Shown here piece by piece: positions 1-11,600 of a DNA stretch of 64,000 nt (position 1 is the first letter of the stretch; each line of letters starts with the position of its first letter). The stretch lies in NCBI GenBank assembly GCA_946902875.1, contig OX336336.1, positions 4,744,545-4,808,544 of the forward strand, written 5' to 3'. The translations under genes and the position numbers were made by a program. The DNA comes from Nematopogon swammerdamellus (lineage: Eukaryota; Arthropoda; Insecta; Lepidoptera; Adelidae). The notes beneath the pieces are model-generated. The model ran no database searches and was not told the DNA's origin. It saw only the letters and a program-made list of their open reading frames with translations.

Positions 1-480
1 CCAGGCCGCATCATCCGCTCAGGCCGGGCACTCCACGTTGCTCATCATCACTCATCGTTGCCGAAACCAGCGAAGAATACCAGCTTGTCTGGGAGTTAAT
101 TACCGGAGCGGTAACTCCCTATGTTCCCTTTCTATCCGACTACGGCGAAGCCAAGGGGAGGGTAATTAATGTGTTTAACCTGAATGTTTGTTGTTGGTAT
201 GAGTGAGGTCCAAGCTAGCACGAAGTGTCAGATTTTGGTAATTCTGGCGACATTCGGTTTGTCTCAATTACGCGGGTGGAAACATTTTTTAGAAAATTCA
301 AAATGGCGGCCGCCTCAAATTGCCAGTCTCCAAACCCATCGAGGGGGTATCCACTAGAGCTTGAAACGTACATAGATTTCAAAAATATTATATTATACTT
401 AACAGTTTATAACTAAAATGAATGATATAAAAAAACTAAGTGGTAAAACTGAATGAAACTAAAACTGAAAAACTAAAAAC
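1..480. other. No recognisable gene
   Basis: Unassigned sequence. All three plus-strand frames were scanned for recognisable protein motifs or a splice-bounded exon and none was convincing. The right end runs into a SINE fragment. Confidence 0.5.
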
Positions 481-483
481 TGA

Positions 484-660
484 ATGAAAGGTCGGTCGAA
501 ACGGCTATGTAAATAAGTTTTCCGTCCAGTTCAGTGTAGCCGGCACGACCGAAGGGAAGCACTGACGTGCAACCAAGTTTATCCGGTGTTATGGGCTGAC
601 ATCACGGATGTTGTATGTATGTGATGTACCAACCGTGTCAGTTTCCATAAAAAAAAAAGA
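484..660 (+). repeat. 3' fragment of the tRNA/5S-headed SINE
   Basis: Matches the distal body and tail of the SINE seen complete at 17117 and 38902: gtcggtcgaaacggctatgt, the stretch around tccagttcagtgtagccggc, and the ending gtcagtttccataaaa followed by an A-run. The head is missing. Confidence 0.85.
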
Positions 661-855
661 TAAAAATATTTTTTTTATAAAACCCGACTACGAAAAACGA
701 AGTAAATAACAAAGAAAGATGAACGAAAATGCTTTAGTCGGGCGTATAGGAGGTTTCGAATAGACTGGGAAACCGACTACATCATTTTCGATCAATTTTC
801 CCTGTTATTTCCTTCGTTTTCGTAGTTGGGTTTTATAACTTGCCACAATTTGTTT

Positions 856-1240
856 TTAACCCCCAACGAAAAAGAGGGGGTTTTATAAGTTTAACGTGTG
901 TGTGTATGTGTGTACGGGTGTGTCTGCTGTGGCATCGTAGCTCCCAAACGGATGAACCGATTTGGATGCGTTTTTTTTATTAGAAGTCTGGTTTATTCGG
1001 GATGGTTGTTAGCTATGTTTGTAATCAAGTAGTTAAGTAATTAAGTAATCAAAACATTTATTATCTTAAAAAGTGGACCGAAAATTTGCATGCGGTTTTT
1101 TTTCTAAAAAGCTTGAAATAAAAGTTAAATTACAAATTAAAAAAAACCCCGACCCTTAAAAAGTCAAAAATAAAAAGTAAAAAGTAATAAAAGTCAAAGG
1201 GTCGTGGTTTTTTTTTATTTGTAATTTTTTATATCTGGTT
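856..1240 (+). repeat. GACG-headed interspersed repeat, diverged copy
   Basis: Starts with a relative of aacccccgacgaaaaaaacg, then a GT-rich run, then gcatcgtagctcccaaacgg, and ends in a hairpin built from gacccttaaaaagtc and its complement. The same layout recurs at 8628, 13756, 15986, 28226 and 28801. No protein is encoded. It is probably a non-autonomous element; class not determined. Confidence 0.7.
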
Positions 1241-1879
1241 AGATCATACCCACGAAGAATAGCCGGCAAGAAACTTCGGATATACATTTTGAGAGCAAAA
1301 TAAAAAAAAATCATATAATTTTTACAGAATCTTGCGCCATTGATTGTTCTCTAAACGATGTCTTGGAATCAACTGAGAAATTTGAAAGTTCACGAGTAGA
1401 GTACAAGACGTATTCTGTGGTACAAGCAAAAGGCAATACCTACATACATACATGCAACACATACATACAACATTTCATTTAGAAAAACATCGCATTTTGG
1501 GCGTGTGCGCATGAATGGAATTACGATGAACGTAGAATTTGCTACGTCTCGTCTACACGCAATTCGATTATAGTGGATTACCCGCTGCGCACGAGAGCGA
1601 AATAAGAAAATACGCTTCAATTTAAAAATAACTCTTAAAATAAAATTTCCACCATAGCCACAGATTACCCATAGCTTCCTCTACGCAGAAGAAACACTTT
1701 CTAGCGTGTTTTGTGTCCGACATATAATTGGCCCGTATTCGAATAAAACATCAATAAGGGCGCGACAGGGTATCAAATGGGTCCTATAGACTATAGAGTA
1801 TCACCCTCCATGATGTCAGTTTGTTTGTGGTTGGTATCAGTTCGGTGTACATCAGAATTTGTGATTTACTAAGTACTAG
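1241..1879. other. AT-rich interval, nothing recognised
   Basis: No exon, RNA gene or repeat family was recognised. Short open frames here lack motifs and splice context. Confidence 0.4.
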
Positions 1880-2340
1880 CTTTTGACCGCGGCTTAGCTC
1901 GCGGTAGACATGGTTTAATGTCAAATCCGATTTGAACGCAAATATGATAATATGGAAATCCGTTGTCTCTGCCTACCCCACGGGGAAACAGGGGTGACGC
2001 TATGTATGTACGAGTATGTATGTATGATAATAAATGATCGCTTCTCTATCTCTCGCTCCACTCCATACTATACTTTCTTTGATACTGCTCGGCCCTGAGG
2101 TTATTTAGCGTGATGGTATATAGCTTATAGTGAGGCTCAAGAACTACTCTTTCCATTGGTGCAGACCGCATCAAAATCTGTTCAGTGGTTCCGTAGTTTA
2201 CCCTAAACATACATAAATACATACAGACGTTCCCTTTTATAAGAAGTAGAGGTGATAGAGATAGAGATAGAGAAGAGATAGAGATAGAGAAGATAGACAT
2301 ACAGATGAGATCGCGTCTCTATTGATTTTCACTTCGAAGT
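1880..2340 (+). repeat. RTE-type LINE/SINE tail with inserted fragment
   Basis: Begins with the common tail motif tttgaccgcggcttagctcg and continues with remnants of the usual 3' segment (tcaaaatctgttcagtggtt). A fragment containing gttgtctctgcctaccccac interrupts it; the same fragment recurs near 14085, so it is a separate repeat. A short GAGATA-type run closes it near 2255-2300. Confidence 0.55.
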
Positions 2341-2901
2341 CTCGCGTAATAAAGTTTTCAGGACGCGACCGGAGTAAAGACGTTTGTAAAAGTTCGTTGC
2401 ACCCTAAACCTTGGAGGAAATCGAACGCCTTTGTCCACCTGGCGGTCGTTTCTCTCGCACTGTTGAGTTGAGATACGCTGCCCACGGGACACGAAGCCGT
2501 CCAGCGGAAAACTTCAACACCGAAATAGAACGCGTGTGGCGTCTGGAGGAATGGGTTCAGTCAACTTGGGGTTACTGCGATTTATTTTGAAAACAAAAGC
2601 CCGACGCAGATAGCGTTTACAAATAACGTGAATCGGTTTCGATTGAATTTGCGCAGCAGCGCGCGCGGGCAATGCTGATGAGATTTATATCTCGAGCTTC
2701 GGTAGAAGAGCTGTATCGTTATTACCTACTTGTCTGAAAACACTAACGGATATGAACAAGGTAAACAGCCTTCCTATACATACGAGTACACGCTGCTACG
2801 AATCGGGGATCTATCGAAATTCCAAGTAGAGTTTATAGTTTCGGTCAGCGGAACTCCTCATGGCTACCTTCAGCAACTGCGTAATATCTATGCAATGCAT
2901 G
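2341..2901. other. No recognisable gene
   Basis: Unassigned. A GC-richer patch lies at 2640-2720 but no exon boundary fits a coding frame. Confidence 0.4.
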
Positions 2902-2958
2902 TTTTTAGGGCTCCGTATCCGGTACGGGACCCTATTACTAAGCCTACGCCGTCTGTCT

Positions 2959-2989
<31 letters not shown>

Positions 2990-3312
2990 CGAGGGCTGTA
3001 TCTCTTGAACCGTAATAGGTAGCCCGTTGATATTCTCGCAGAATATGTATGTGTTATTTATTATGGCCGATATAACAACAAATAATAAAAATAAGAAAAA
3101 GTAAAAAAAAACATGGTGGTTCCTATAGAAGAAACCAAAAAAAGTGTAAGCGCGCGCGCCATCTACCGAATAGAGCGTAAAACATTTTAACTAATCATGA
3201 TTTTAAACTAATATGAAGCATTTCATAACACGCCATAGATGGCGTGAGTGGCGCTAACCATGACATGGCGATAAGGAACCCTCGGTGCGCGAGTTCGACT
3301 CGCACTTGTTTT
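2902..3312 (-). repeat. Family-B SINE-like repeat
   Basis: Minus-oriented copy. Its head, at the right, contains gcgagttcgactcgcacttg, whose core resembles a tRNA B box; its tail, at the left, is the GTCT-run beside the stretch tattactaagcctacgccg. Other copies: 6888 (+), 27792 (-), 32752 (-), 41515 (-), 43001 (+). The tRNA relationship is inferred from the B-box-like motif only. Confidence 0.75.
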
Positions 3313-3757
3313 TTTTATTAAATAGTATCTACAGAGCGTATAATGTTTATTCTATGACATTATCCTCTGAACTCGTATCATTAAGACGAGACGGAAGTTA
3401 GCTTTCTCCATACAAAATCGTCTTTCGGTATTTATGTTTTCTAGCCCCCTAAACAAAGACATTAAACCCACCCTCTTTTTGCCCCTAAACCTTATCCGAT
3501 TTTTACAATTTTGTTTTCTTGTCTAAGGACAGTCCAATCTACTTTCCTGTCATTGTCATTTTCACAGATTACCAATATAGTCATTTTGTTTATATGAAAT
3601 ATTTTTTATTTTTTTGATGTCATGAAGCTAAGCTTTATTGAGCTTTATTGAGAGCTTATTATCTATGCTTTATTGAGTCCTCACTTTAGTTAGATATTCA
3701 AAAAATAAAAAGACAGGAACGTAGATTCGACTGTTCTTATTGCAACAAGAATCTTAT
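3313..3757. other. AT-rich interval, nothing recognised
   Basis: No exon or repeat family recognised between the family-B repeat and the LINE tail that follows. Confidence 0.4.
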
Positions 3758-3905
3758 CTTATCTTACTAATATCATAAATGTGAAAGTATGTTTGTTTGT
3801 TTGTTTGTTTGTTTGTTTGTTTGTTTGTTCCTCTTTCACGCCTGAACGGCTTGACGGATTTGGACGAAACTTCGTATATGGGTAGTGTATATCCCGGAGT
3901 AACAT
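3758..3905 (-). repeat. RTE-type LINE/SINE 3' tail
   Basis: Contains a GTTT microsatellite (3790-3828) followed by a segment with gacggatttggacgaaactt, the reverse of the usual 3' tail of RTE-type LINEs and the SINEs that use them in Lepidoptera. No coding part remains. Confidence 0.65.
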
Positions 3906-4040
3906 AATTTAAAAAAAAGTGGTCAAGTTCGAGCCGAGCTCGCGTACAGAGGGTTCCGTACCATCGCGTTTTCTGAGAGAACTAGAAGGATTGGGATTTT
4001 CGTTTACGTTTTCCTGTAAATTAAGTGTATATTACAGTAA

Positions 4041-4430
4041 AGGGGGCGGGGGAGGAGAGGGGGGAGGGGGGAGGGGGGAAGGGGGTGGGAAGGGGGAGGG
4101 AGAGGGAGAGGGAGAGGGAGAGGGAGAGGGAGAGGGAGAGGGAGAGGCAGAGGCAGAGGCAGAGGCAGAGGCAGAGGGAGAGGGAGAGGGAGAGGGAGAG
4201 GGAGAGGGAGAGGGAGAGGGAGAGGGAGAGGGAGAGGGAGAGGGAGAGGGAGAGGGAGAGGGAGAGGGAGAGGGAGAGGGAGAGGGAGAGGGAGAGGGAG
4301 AGGGAGAGGGAGAGGGAGAGGGAGAGGGAGAGGGAGAGGGAGAGGGAGAGGGAGAGGGAGAGGGAGAGGGAGAGGGAGAGGGAGAGGGAGAGGGAGAGGG
4401 AGAGGGAGAGGGAGAGGGAGAGGGAGAGGA
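4041..4430. repeat. (GGGAGA)n purine tract
   Basis: Irregular G-rich lead (4041-4095), then near-perfect GGGAGA repeats to 4430 with a block of GGCAGA variants at about 4146-4180. The long open frames across it on both strands encode only dipeptide repeats and are not genes. Perfect strand asymmetry makes it a candidate triplex-forming tract. Confidence 0.95.
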
Positions 4431-5395
4431 AATTCGTATTCAAAAGAAGAAAGTAAGTAACTGAGGCGAGGCCGAAGGTCGAGCTGCGTTCAGGAAGTCC
4501 TTCTCGAAGAAAGTAAGTAACTAAGGGCGTGGCCGAAGGCCGAGCTGTATCCTGGAAGACGCTAAACCTTCTCGATGACAGTAGGTAACTATGGGCGATA
4601 GTTACTTACTTTCTTCAAGACGGTTTATAGTCTTCCTGAACGCAGCTCGGCCTTCGGCCTCGCCCTCAATTACTTAATTTCTTCGAAAAGGTTTATAGTC
4701 TTCCTGAACGCAGCTCGGCCTTCGGCCTCGCCGTTAGTTACTTACTTTCATCGAGAAGGTTTATGGTCTTCCTGAACGCAGCTCGGCCCTCGGCCTCGCC
4801 CTCTGTTACTTACTTTCTCCGAAAAGGTCATCGTCTTCCTGATCGCAGCTCGGCCTTCGGCCTCGCCCTCAGTTACGTACTTTCATCAAGAAGGTTTATA
4901 GTCTTTCTGAACGCAGCTCGGCCTTCGGCCTCGCCCTCAATTACTTAATTTCTTCGAAAAGATTTATAGTCTTCCTGAACGCAGCTCGGCCTTCGGCCTC
5001 GCCCTTAGTTACTTACTTTCATCGAGAAGGTTTATGGTCTTCCTGAACGCAGCTCGGCCTTCGGCCTCGCCCTCTGTTACTTACTTTCTTCGAAAAGGTC
5101 ATCGTCTTCCTGAACGCAGCTCGGCCTTCGGCCTCGCCCTCAGTTACTTACTTTCTTCAAGAAGGTTTATAGTTTTCCTGTACGCAGCTCGGCCTTCGGC
5201 CTCGCTCTCAATTACTTACTTTCTTTGAGTAGGTTTATCGTCTTCCTGAACGCAACGCCTTCGGCCTCGCCCTTAGTTACTTACTTTAGTTGAAAAGGTT
5301 TATCGTTTACCTTAACGCAGATCGGCCTTAGTTACTTACTTTCTTCCTTTGAAATACGAATTTCACGCGAGCGAAGCCGCGGGCAAAAGCTAGTA
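4431..5395. mobile_element. Foldback element of ~68-bp minisatellite units
   Basis: Two to three units in one orientation (4440-4598) switch to about eleven in the opposite orientation (4599-5345). Each unit is about 68 bp, centred on the palindromic core agctcggccttcggcctcgc. The right end is acgaatttcacgcgagcgaa with gccgcgggcaaaagctagt, the reverse complement of the left end of related elements at 10729 and 29928. The left terminus is replaced by the GGGAGA tract. Confidence 0.8.
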
Positions 5396-5735
5396 GTAAA
5401 TAATTGTAAAGATCGGATAAGGTTTATGGGGGTAAAAACATAAATGCCGAAAGACGATTTTGTACGGAGAAAGTTAACTTCCGTCTCGTCTTAAAAATAA
5501 CTTGTATCACAAAAAAACTATATCAATCCACTACCAGTCCGCGCGGCGGATATCATATCACACTTCTGTAGTTGCTGTTACATTTTCAGTTAGTGCTTCG
5601 CCAAGCAAATCCAACTATTTATTGTTTATCTGGTTTCAGTCAATCAGATCTAAAATTCAGATCAAACCCATATACGTTTCGTTTAATTAATCAAATATAA
5701 TAAAGTAATAAATATAACTAAAGAATTAAAACTTA

Positions 5736-6037
5736 CCTAACATTAAAAGTAAGTATGTAATACAAAAACCTAAAGAATTAAAACCTACCTAACAAACATT
5801 AAAATAACTCTATCAAAAGGGGCGTTTTAAAACGTTCCTAGAACACTTGCGGCATTACCCCGCTGGATAGCGAGGCTTGCTTTTGAATAAAGTAGACACT
5901 TGATTGCGGGACGCCAGTGCGTCCACCAGCAGAGGTCCAAGCCTCTTCAAGAAGCTTCTGCGTCTACGTCTACGTTTCTGATGTTGAAATTGTTGGGTAG
6001 TCCAATGAATAGCTGAAGACATGCTGAAGACATCCAT
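5736..6037 (-). pseudogene. Degenerate copy of an endonuclease-like element ORF
   Basis: Nucleotide homologue of 11090-11290: the shared stretch includes cttgcggcattaccccgctg and an upstream AT-rich segment with acctaacaaacattaaaata. The reading frame is shifted and shortened, so it is a dead copy. It sits just outside the end of the neighbouring foldback element, whereas the copy at 11111 lies inside one. The interval 5396-5735 between them holds nothing recognisable. Confidence 0.6.
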
Positions 6038-6274
6038 CGGGTTTGCATTCGTGCATTTGGGATGTATTTGTTTATTTTCATAAAGAACATGTTGTGTTCA
6101 TTGTGTTGAAAAAAAAACAGTTTCACCTAACATGGTTTAAATTTAAAACAATTCACACTTCATTACTTCTTGAGATTTTCTTATCACATTCGTACATTGA
6201 TAAAAGTGGTGATTTTAGTGGTCTGGTTAGATTTTGAACCATCTTTCTTACGCATATAAATAAGCAATTTAGAG

Positions 6275-6390
6275 CACCAAGCCGGCATGGCATTCGCAAC
6301 CCCCGCGTACGACTGAATGCCCATTGGTGTCGTTCGTTAGACACCTTATGAGTGGCGCAGGAAGCCACATGTCGCGCTTTCTATAAAAAA
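6275..6390 (+). repeat. Jockey-like LINE 3' UTR fragment
   Basis: Shares gccggcatggcattcg, gacaccttatgagtgg-type and A-tail segments with the 3' ends of the LINE copies at 21413-22395 (+) and 59094-59460 (-). Only the 3' UTR is present. Confidence 0.7.
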
Positions 6391-6887
6391 ACTCTAAGAC
6401 CCAAAATTGTATTCTATGCCGATCACAGATGCCGCTAGATTTTCGACAAGACGTGTTCAGGTAAAGTCGAATTGCATTTGCAGGCTGCAATTCGAAATGT
6501 TTTTCAAATTTCTTTTGTTTTTTAAATGTTTTGCAATTTGCAGCGCAGACATATTACCACACTGGTCTCAAGTAGGTAGATTGTGAAACTTATGAAATTC
6601 CATAAAGCGACCGAGAAGAGAATGCAGTCAGAATGTAATATAATGCAGTGTAGCAAGCGAATGTGCAATACCTACCAGCTATGCATTCGCGTGCAGTAAA
6701 CGTTAAGAAAACGCAGTTAAATTTAACCGTTAGAAAAGTTAATCACATAATATGCTCGATGATTTCGTAGTAACCTGTATCGTGTGGCCTTGCCTCGCCG
6801 TGCGTCGTTAGTGCTTATCTAATTATATTCTTGTCCATTCCGATTCCGTGCACAGTGTGTTCGTTGCCTTCTATACAATTCAAAGAA
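6391..6887. other. No recognisable gene
   Basis: Unassigned; no splice-bounded coding frame or repeat family seen. Confidence 0.4.
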
Positions 6888-7247
6888 TAAAAAACCGGCC
6901 AAGTGCGAGTCGAACTCGCGCACCGAGGGTTCCGTATCGCCATGGCATGGTCAGCGCCACTCACGCCATCGATGTATTAGTTAAAATGCTTCATACTCTT
7001 TTCGGTAGATGGCGCGCATACACTTTTTAGTTTCTTGTATGGGGACCGCCGTGGATTTTTTACTTTTTCTTATTTTTATTATTTGTTGTTATATCGGCCA
7101 TAATATCTATAACACATATTCTGTGAAAATTTCAACGGGCTACCTATTACGGTTCAAGAGATACAGCCCTCGGACAGACGGACAGACAGACGGCGGCGTA
7201 GGCTTAGTAATAGTGTCCCGTACGACGGATACTGAACCCTAAAAAAG
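6888..7247 (+). repeat. Family-B SINE-like repeat, near complete
   Basis: Starts aaaaccggccaagtgcgagt with cgaactcgcgcaccgagggt, passes ttgttgttatatcggccata and ends in a GACAGACG run followed by ccctaaaaaa. This is the best plus-strand copy and shows both ends of the family. Confidence 0.8.
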
Positions 7248-7626
7248 TTTTAAAATTGTTTTTGAACATTTACCTACTTAGCTAACATGAGTATACTTTT
7301 TCTGCGTTCATTAAGATCGAATTTAAATTCAAATAAGAAATATTTTAAAATTTCATCTACTTACCTAGATTCAAATAAAAATCAAACACTCTTCTTGAAA
7401 AAAAGATACAAAATTTGTTTATTTATGTAAATGCAACATTTAGGTATCTCAAAATGCAGGAGCACTGTAGCGCCGATTTTCAGTTAGCCCCATTTTTGGG
7501 TTTTGGCTGGCAATTCCAAATTATTTCCCCATCCTCCGAGATATGGGATTTTAAATTTTTGATGAAATAATTATATTCTATTATATTATATTCTGTTCAA
7601 TTATATACTGTACTGTTCAGGGCGTC

Positions 7627-7770
7627 TACCGGCGTTAACTCACTCGCTAACTCACACAAATAATCGCATATTTCAACCAATAGCCGGGCCGGATGCCTCA
7701 CCGAACGCCTTCTGATTGGTTGAGTGAGATCGTTTCTCATACTCACATCGGCGAGTGAGCAACGCCGGTA
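7627..7770. mobile_element. Short terminal-inverted-repeat element (MITE-like)
   Basis: Left end accggcgttaactcactcgc and right end gcgagtgagcaacgccggt are imperfect inverted repeats about 110 bp apart. No coding capacity. Target-site duplication not evident. Flanks 7248-7626 and 7771-7899 hold nothing recognisable. Confidence 0.5.
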
Positions 7771-7899
7771 CAGGGCTTTTCTGTTACATTCTAATAGATT
7801 CTAGTTTTTCTATTCTACTTTATGACATAGGTAGCTTTAATTGAATGTCCAACCAATCGTTATCGAACCATTCCAACACTATTTCCAAAATCTTTCCAG

Positions 7900-8028
7900 A
7901 CGGCCGACAGCCTGGAAGTTGCTCTCCCCCCGAACTGGTAACGACCGAGGCAGAATGCACCTCGCAACCGGACGCCGACTCCGACGAGGAGCCCGCGAGG
8001 AAGGACTCCCTCGACGTGCAGGACGAAG
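7900..8028 (+). CDS. Exon of an unidentified host gene (first visible)
   Basis: 129-nt internal exon bounded by the acceptor ctttccag at 7899 and the donor gaag|gtacgc at 8029. The open frame is acidic and Ser-rich with no stops (DADSDEEPARKDSLDVQDE near its end), as expected of a disordered region. It starts with two bases of a split codon and ends with one, which fits the next exon at 16558 exactly, so both are assigned to one gene across an 8.5-kb intron filled with repeats. I recognise no domain and no family. Earlier exons must lie upstream, probably left of the window. Confidence 0.55.
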
Positions 8029-8627
8029 GTACGCATCACCCTGTCACACACACACACACACACCCTCCCTGGCTAACGCAGCTTGAGGAGAGCTCAGTCA
8101 GACACCATCATGACATTACCAGACAACGTGTAGTGTGTATGAGATCATTTTGACGCGACCAGTTTATATACTAAACGGGGTCCACAGTACCAGAATAAAG
8201 TAGTTACGTCGATCTATACGATATTAAACTACAATTTTTTTTTTATATATTTTATTTCTACAGTATCGTTTCGTGTTACACACTAATCGTTTTGTTTTTA
8301 TTTTTATATATTTTTTCCCCCTTTTAAAACACATCTGATGACCTGCAATCACAATAATTTATAAGCTGCGTCCAGATCTTTTTTAGGTAAAGATACAGTA
8401 TTTTTTTTGGTTTTTTGTCTTCCTCGAGTTAAGTTTTATTCTGCATAAATAACACGACGTGTTTTTTTTATTGTCTAAGTAATTTAATTTTTATTATTAA
8501 TTTTAGTTTTAGCGTGTGAGAAGGTGTTAATTCAAATTTTTATGTTTCTTATCTACTGGATCTTAGCCAACAATAAATATTATTTCAACAAACAAATACA
8601 TTTTATCATGAACAAAAGTACGAAAAA

Positions 8628-8800
8628 AAATACTTAAAAAGTGGACCGATTTGCATGCGGTCTTTTAAATTGTTTAACTTGAAATAAAAGTTAAATTACA
8701 AATTTTAAAAACCCCGACCCTTAAAAAGTCAAAAATAATTTCCATTTACTTACTGGAAGTTTTGTCTTTTCAAGGGTCGGGGGTTTTTTTTGGATAAACT
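8628..8800 (+). repeat. GACG-family repeat, 3' half
   Basis: Carries gtggaccgatttgcatgcgg and the terminal accccgacccttaaaaagtc with its inverted partner. The head is missing. Intronic. The preceding 8029-8627 has a CA run (8042-8062) and T-runs only. Confidence 0.65.
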
Positions 8801-9456
8801 GTCTTGTAGATCAACGAAGAAACCGCTTGTTATTCTTCAGGCTTTTGGATAGTAGATAAGTTTAAAGCTTCTGTCATGGACTTTTCTATAAATCGCTCTA
8901 TACTACTACTCTATATTACTACTCTTTATTACTACTCCTACAACTCTATATTACTCTATATTACTTCTCTATATTACTACTCTTTATTATTTATTATTCA
9001 GCATGAAAATACTCTCAAGGAACCAATTTAAAATTTATTAAGTATGCACAAACTTTAATTACAAATTTTTACTTTCTCTACGTCATTGTGTGTTGTTTGT
9101 TATGTGTGATCAGGTGAGACATATATTGTAGAGGTGTAGAGATACGCGCCGCCTGGATATAGACCTCTCTCTCTCTTGGACTTAACTCAATCAACAAGGT
9201 TATTCTCTCATTTTCGTATCGAGCCCTTATAATAATCCTATGAATGTATCTATGTGTTGTATGCTCTCACCGCATTGTGAATCGTCCCACCCACTGCCGC
9301 CGTGCATCTTGCTTATGAACCTTTGGTTAAATTATTGTTACACCAGGCTTTGCCAGTCAACGTCCGGATTATAGCGATATTTATAGTGACATTGCATTAT
9401 GCACGCCAGATCCTACCGTTATCATTTGGAAACACACAAAATAAAAGTGCTAGTTA

Positions 9457-10096
9457 TACAGAGTGTTTCGGGGTAGGGTTTCGTAACGTAACTTCAGGGT
9501 TCGAAAGGGGTCAATATTTGAAGAAGAAAAGCTCCGAAACTTTTTTCTAGATTAGGTCATTTTATAGTACTTTTTGGTGAAAATCGTTTCATCGAGCTTT
9601 GGTGGACGGTTAACGTCTGCCTTTAACAGGTTGTTTCAGGATAGGCTTGAGAAACTTCAGGAATAGAAAGTACTCATTATTAGAAGAAAAAAAAACCTTA
9701 TCACTCAAATCGAATTTCCGTATTTTTGTTTTTCATACAAACATTGAAAATTGCAATAAAAACACGATGGACAGTGAGTCTGGGGAGATTAGGCAACAGT
9801 GCTGTCTAGGTCTAAGGAGTGCAATCCTTTTTCTTTTGATGTCATTTAACTTTAAGTGTTTGGAATTTACCTACGTGCAGCTCAATTCTACTAGTTTAGC
9901 ATGCAAGTTAGTTATTTTATTTGTATTTAAATAATGGCGGACGTTAACCGTCCACCAAATCTCGATGAAACTATTTTCACCAAAATGACTATAAAATGAC
10001 CGAATCTGGGAAAAAGTTTCAGAGCTTATCGTATTCAAATATATACCCCTTTAGAACCCTGAAGTTACGAAACTCTATACTGAAACATTCTGTATT
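9457..10096. mobile_element. 640-bp element with ~165-bp inverted arms
   Basis: Left end acagagtgtttcggggtagg and right end tactgaaacattctgta; the arms share gttacgaaac, ttcagggttc, cattttatag and ggacggttaacgtc in inverted order. The middle encodes nothing credible. Looks like a non-autonomous long-TIR DNA element. The upstream interval 8801-9456 holds ctctatattact-type runs but no gene. Confidence 0.7.
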
Positions 10097-10191
10097 TATA
10101 TCTCTCAATTTGAATGTTAAAAAAAAGCAATAGAAACGTTCCGTGTTAATTATTTACTTAAACATTAGTGACGTAAGGACATGCCCATACG

Positions 10192-10545
10192 AAATTATAC
10201 ATACATACATACAAACCACACGCTGTATTACGACAATCGGGGAAAGCAGAGTAATCGGTGTTATGCTGCAAGCACTCTTGTAAATTACAGCACAACACCG
10301 ACGACCATGTTTAGCAATGTATTAGGACAAGATAACTGCCAAACAGCAAGTAAGACGCGAAGGCACCCCCCACCTGCTGCATGACTCGTTGGAAGGACTG
10401 TGCCAAGGTGAGAGGTGGCTAACCTGTCGCCCTTTAGCAAGGCATGTTGTCCTTATTCCTTAGCCGCCTTTTACGACATGCACGGGGTGAGATGCACTGG
10501 GGCTATTATTTATTTTTAAGTACCGGCCCCACAACGTACACTATA
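10192..10545 (+). repeat. Family-C interspersed repeat
   Basis: Shared with 33341 and 44511: gtattacgacaatcggg, ggtgttatgctgcaagc, ttaggacaagataactgcca, cgccttttacgacatgcacg and the ending tttttaagtaccggccccac. No coding capacity; short interspersed element of undetermined class. Confidence 0.75.
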
Positions 10546-10973
10546 GTAATACGAACTCAATAATGTCCTTACTAAAGTGGTAGTCAAAAATTATATATGC
10601 TCATAAAATTAGATTCAGTACACGTCCGTCAGATTCCGTTTTCGACAGATCTTTTTTCCCGAATTGGTCTGAATTATAACCTCTTGATTCAGACCAACCA
10701 AATTATACAACGGAATTATAACATAACTAGCTGAGCCCGCGGCTCCGCTCGCGTGAAATTCGTATTCCAAAGAAGAAATTAACTAACTTAGGGCGAGGCC
10801 GAAGGCCGAGCTGCTTTCAGGTAAACGATAAACCTTTCTCAAATAAAGGAAGTAAGTAAGGGCGAGGCCGAAGGCCGAGCTGCGTTCAGGAAGACGATAA
10901 ACCTTCTGGAAGAAAGGAAGGAACTAAGTGCGAGGCCGAAGGCCGAGCTGCGTTCAGGTAAACCAAAAACCCT

Positions 10974-11006
10974 CTTGCGCCTTCGGGCCTCGCCCGAAGG
11001 CGCAAG
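10974..11006. repeat. Perfect 15-bp-arm hairpin
   Basis: Arms cttgcgccttcgggc and gcccgaaggcgcaag separated by ctc. It marks the inner end of the left minisatellite arm. Confidence 0.9.
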
Positions 11007-11110
11007 AAAGGAAGTCTTCCTTTCTTCGATAGAATATAATATCGTTTACTCAATCTATTTATTTCATAAAAATAAAAAAGTAATATTAATAACTAAAGAA
11101 TTAAACCTAC

Positions 11111-11600
11111 CTAACAAACATTAAAATAACTATCAAAACGGGCATTTTCAAATGTTCTTAGAGCACTTGCGGCATTACCCCGCTGGATGGCAAGGCTTAC
11201 CCTTTGAATGAAGTACATAAGCCCTTGATGGCGGGACACCAGTTGTGTCAACCAGCTCAAGCCTCTTTTGGCTTCACTGCTCCACGGACCGAGGGTTTCA
11301 ATCGCAAACGCAACAAATTGGAAATCTTGAATTATATGTCTATATTTGCTGCGTTTGGCGCTCTCCGCCCCAGCCTCGGCCGCGCCAGCCGCTCTTGAAG
11401 ATGTCCTAACGTGACTTGGAGCCAATGTGAGAACAAAAGTGGCGTCCCACATCAAAGAACTACCCTTAGTCCATGGCAATAAGGTGATAGCATCGGGCCT
11501 CTTGCCATCCAGCCGGGAATAACCGCGAGGGTCTAGGATGCACGGTATATTTGCCGTTAGAAGCGTGGACTTTATAATAAAATTTAAATTAAATTAACTC
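11111..11600 (-). pseudogene. C-terminal fragment of a LINE-type polyprotein, endonuclease-like
   Basis: An open minus-strand frame runs from about 11560 to the stop at 11111, beyond the first Met at 11479. Upstream of that Met it reads DGKRPDAITLLPWTKG, then WDATFV, LAPSH, an Ala/Glu-rich linker, ETLGPWSSEA and a terminal QRVSLAIQRGNAAS. The order RPD...WDAT resembles a PD-(D/E)xK restriction-like endonuclease; this and the link to an RLE-type retrotransposon are inferences from motif layout and from similar element-borne proteins in invertebrates. No reverse transcriptase precedes it. A decayed nucleotide homologue lies at 5736-6037. It is enclosed by inverted minisatellite arms, so it was either captured by, or split, that element. 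Confidence 0.55.

Noticed and set aside
1..230. Possible exon with EEYQLVWELITGAVTPYVPF
   Set aside because: Reads like protein in one frame, but no bounding splice site pairs with a neighbour exon and another frame is equally open.
3919..4464. Gly-Glu, Arg-Glu and Ser-Leu repeat proteins on both strands
   Set aside because: Translations of the GGGAGA simple repeat.
4431..5345. CRISPR-like array
   Set aside because: The repeats are contiguous ~68-bp minisatellite units with an orientation switch and no unique spacers, in a eukaryotic genome.
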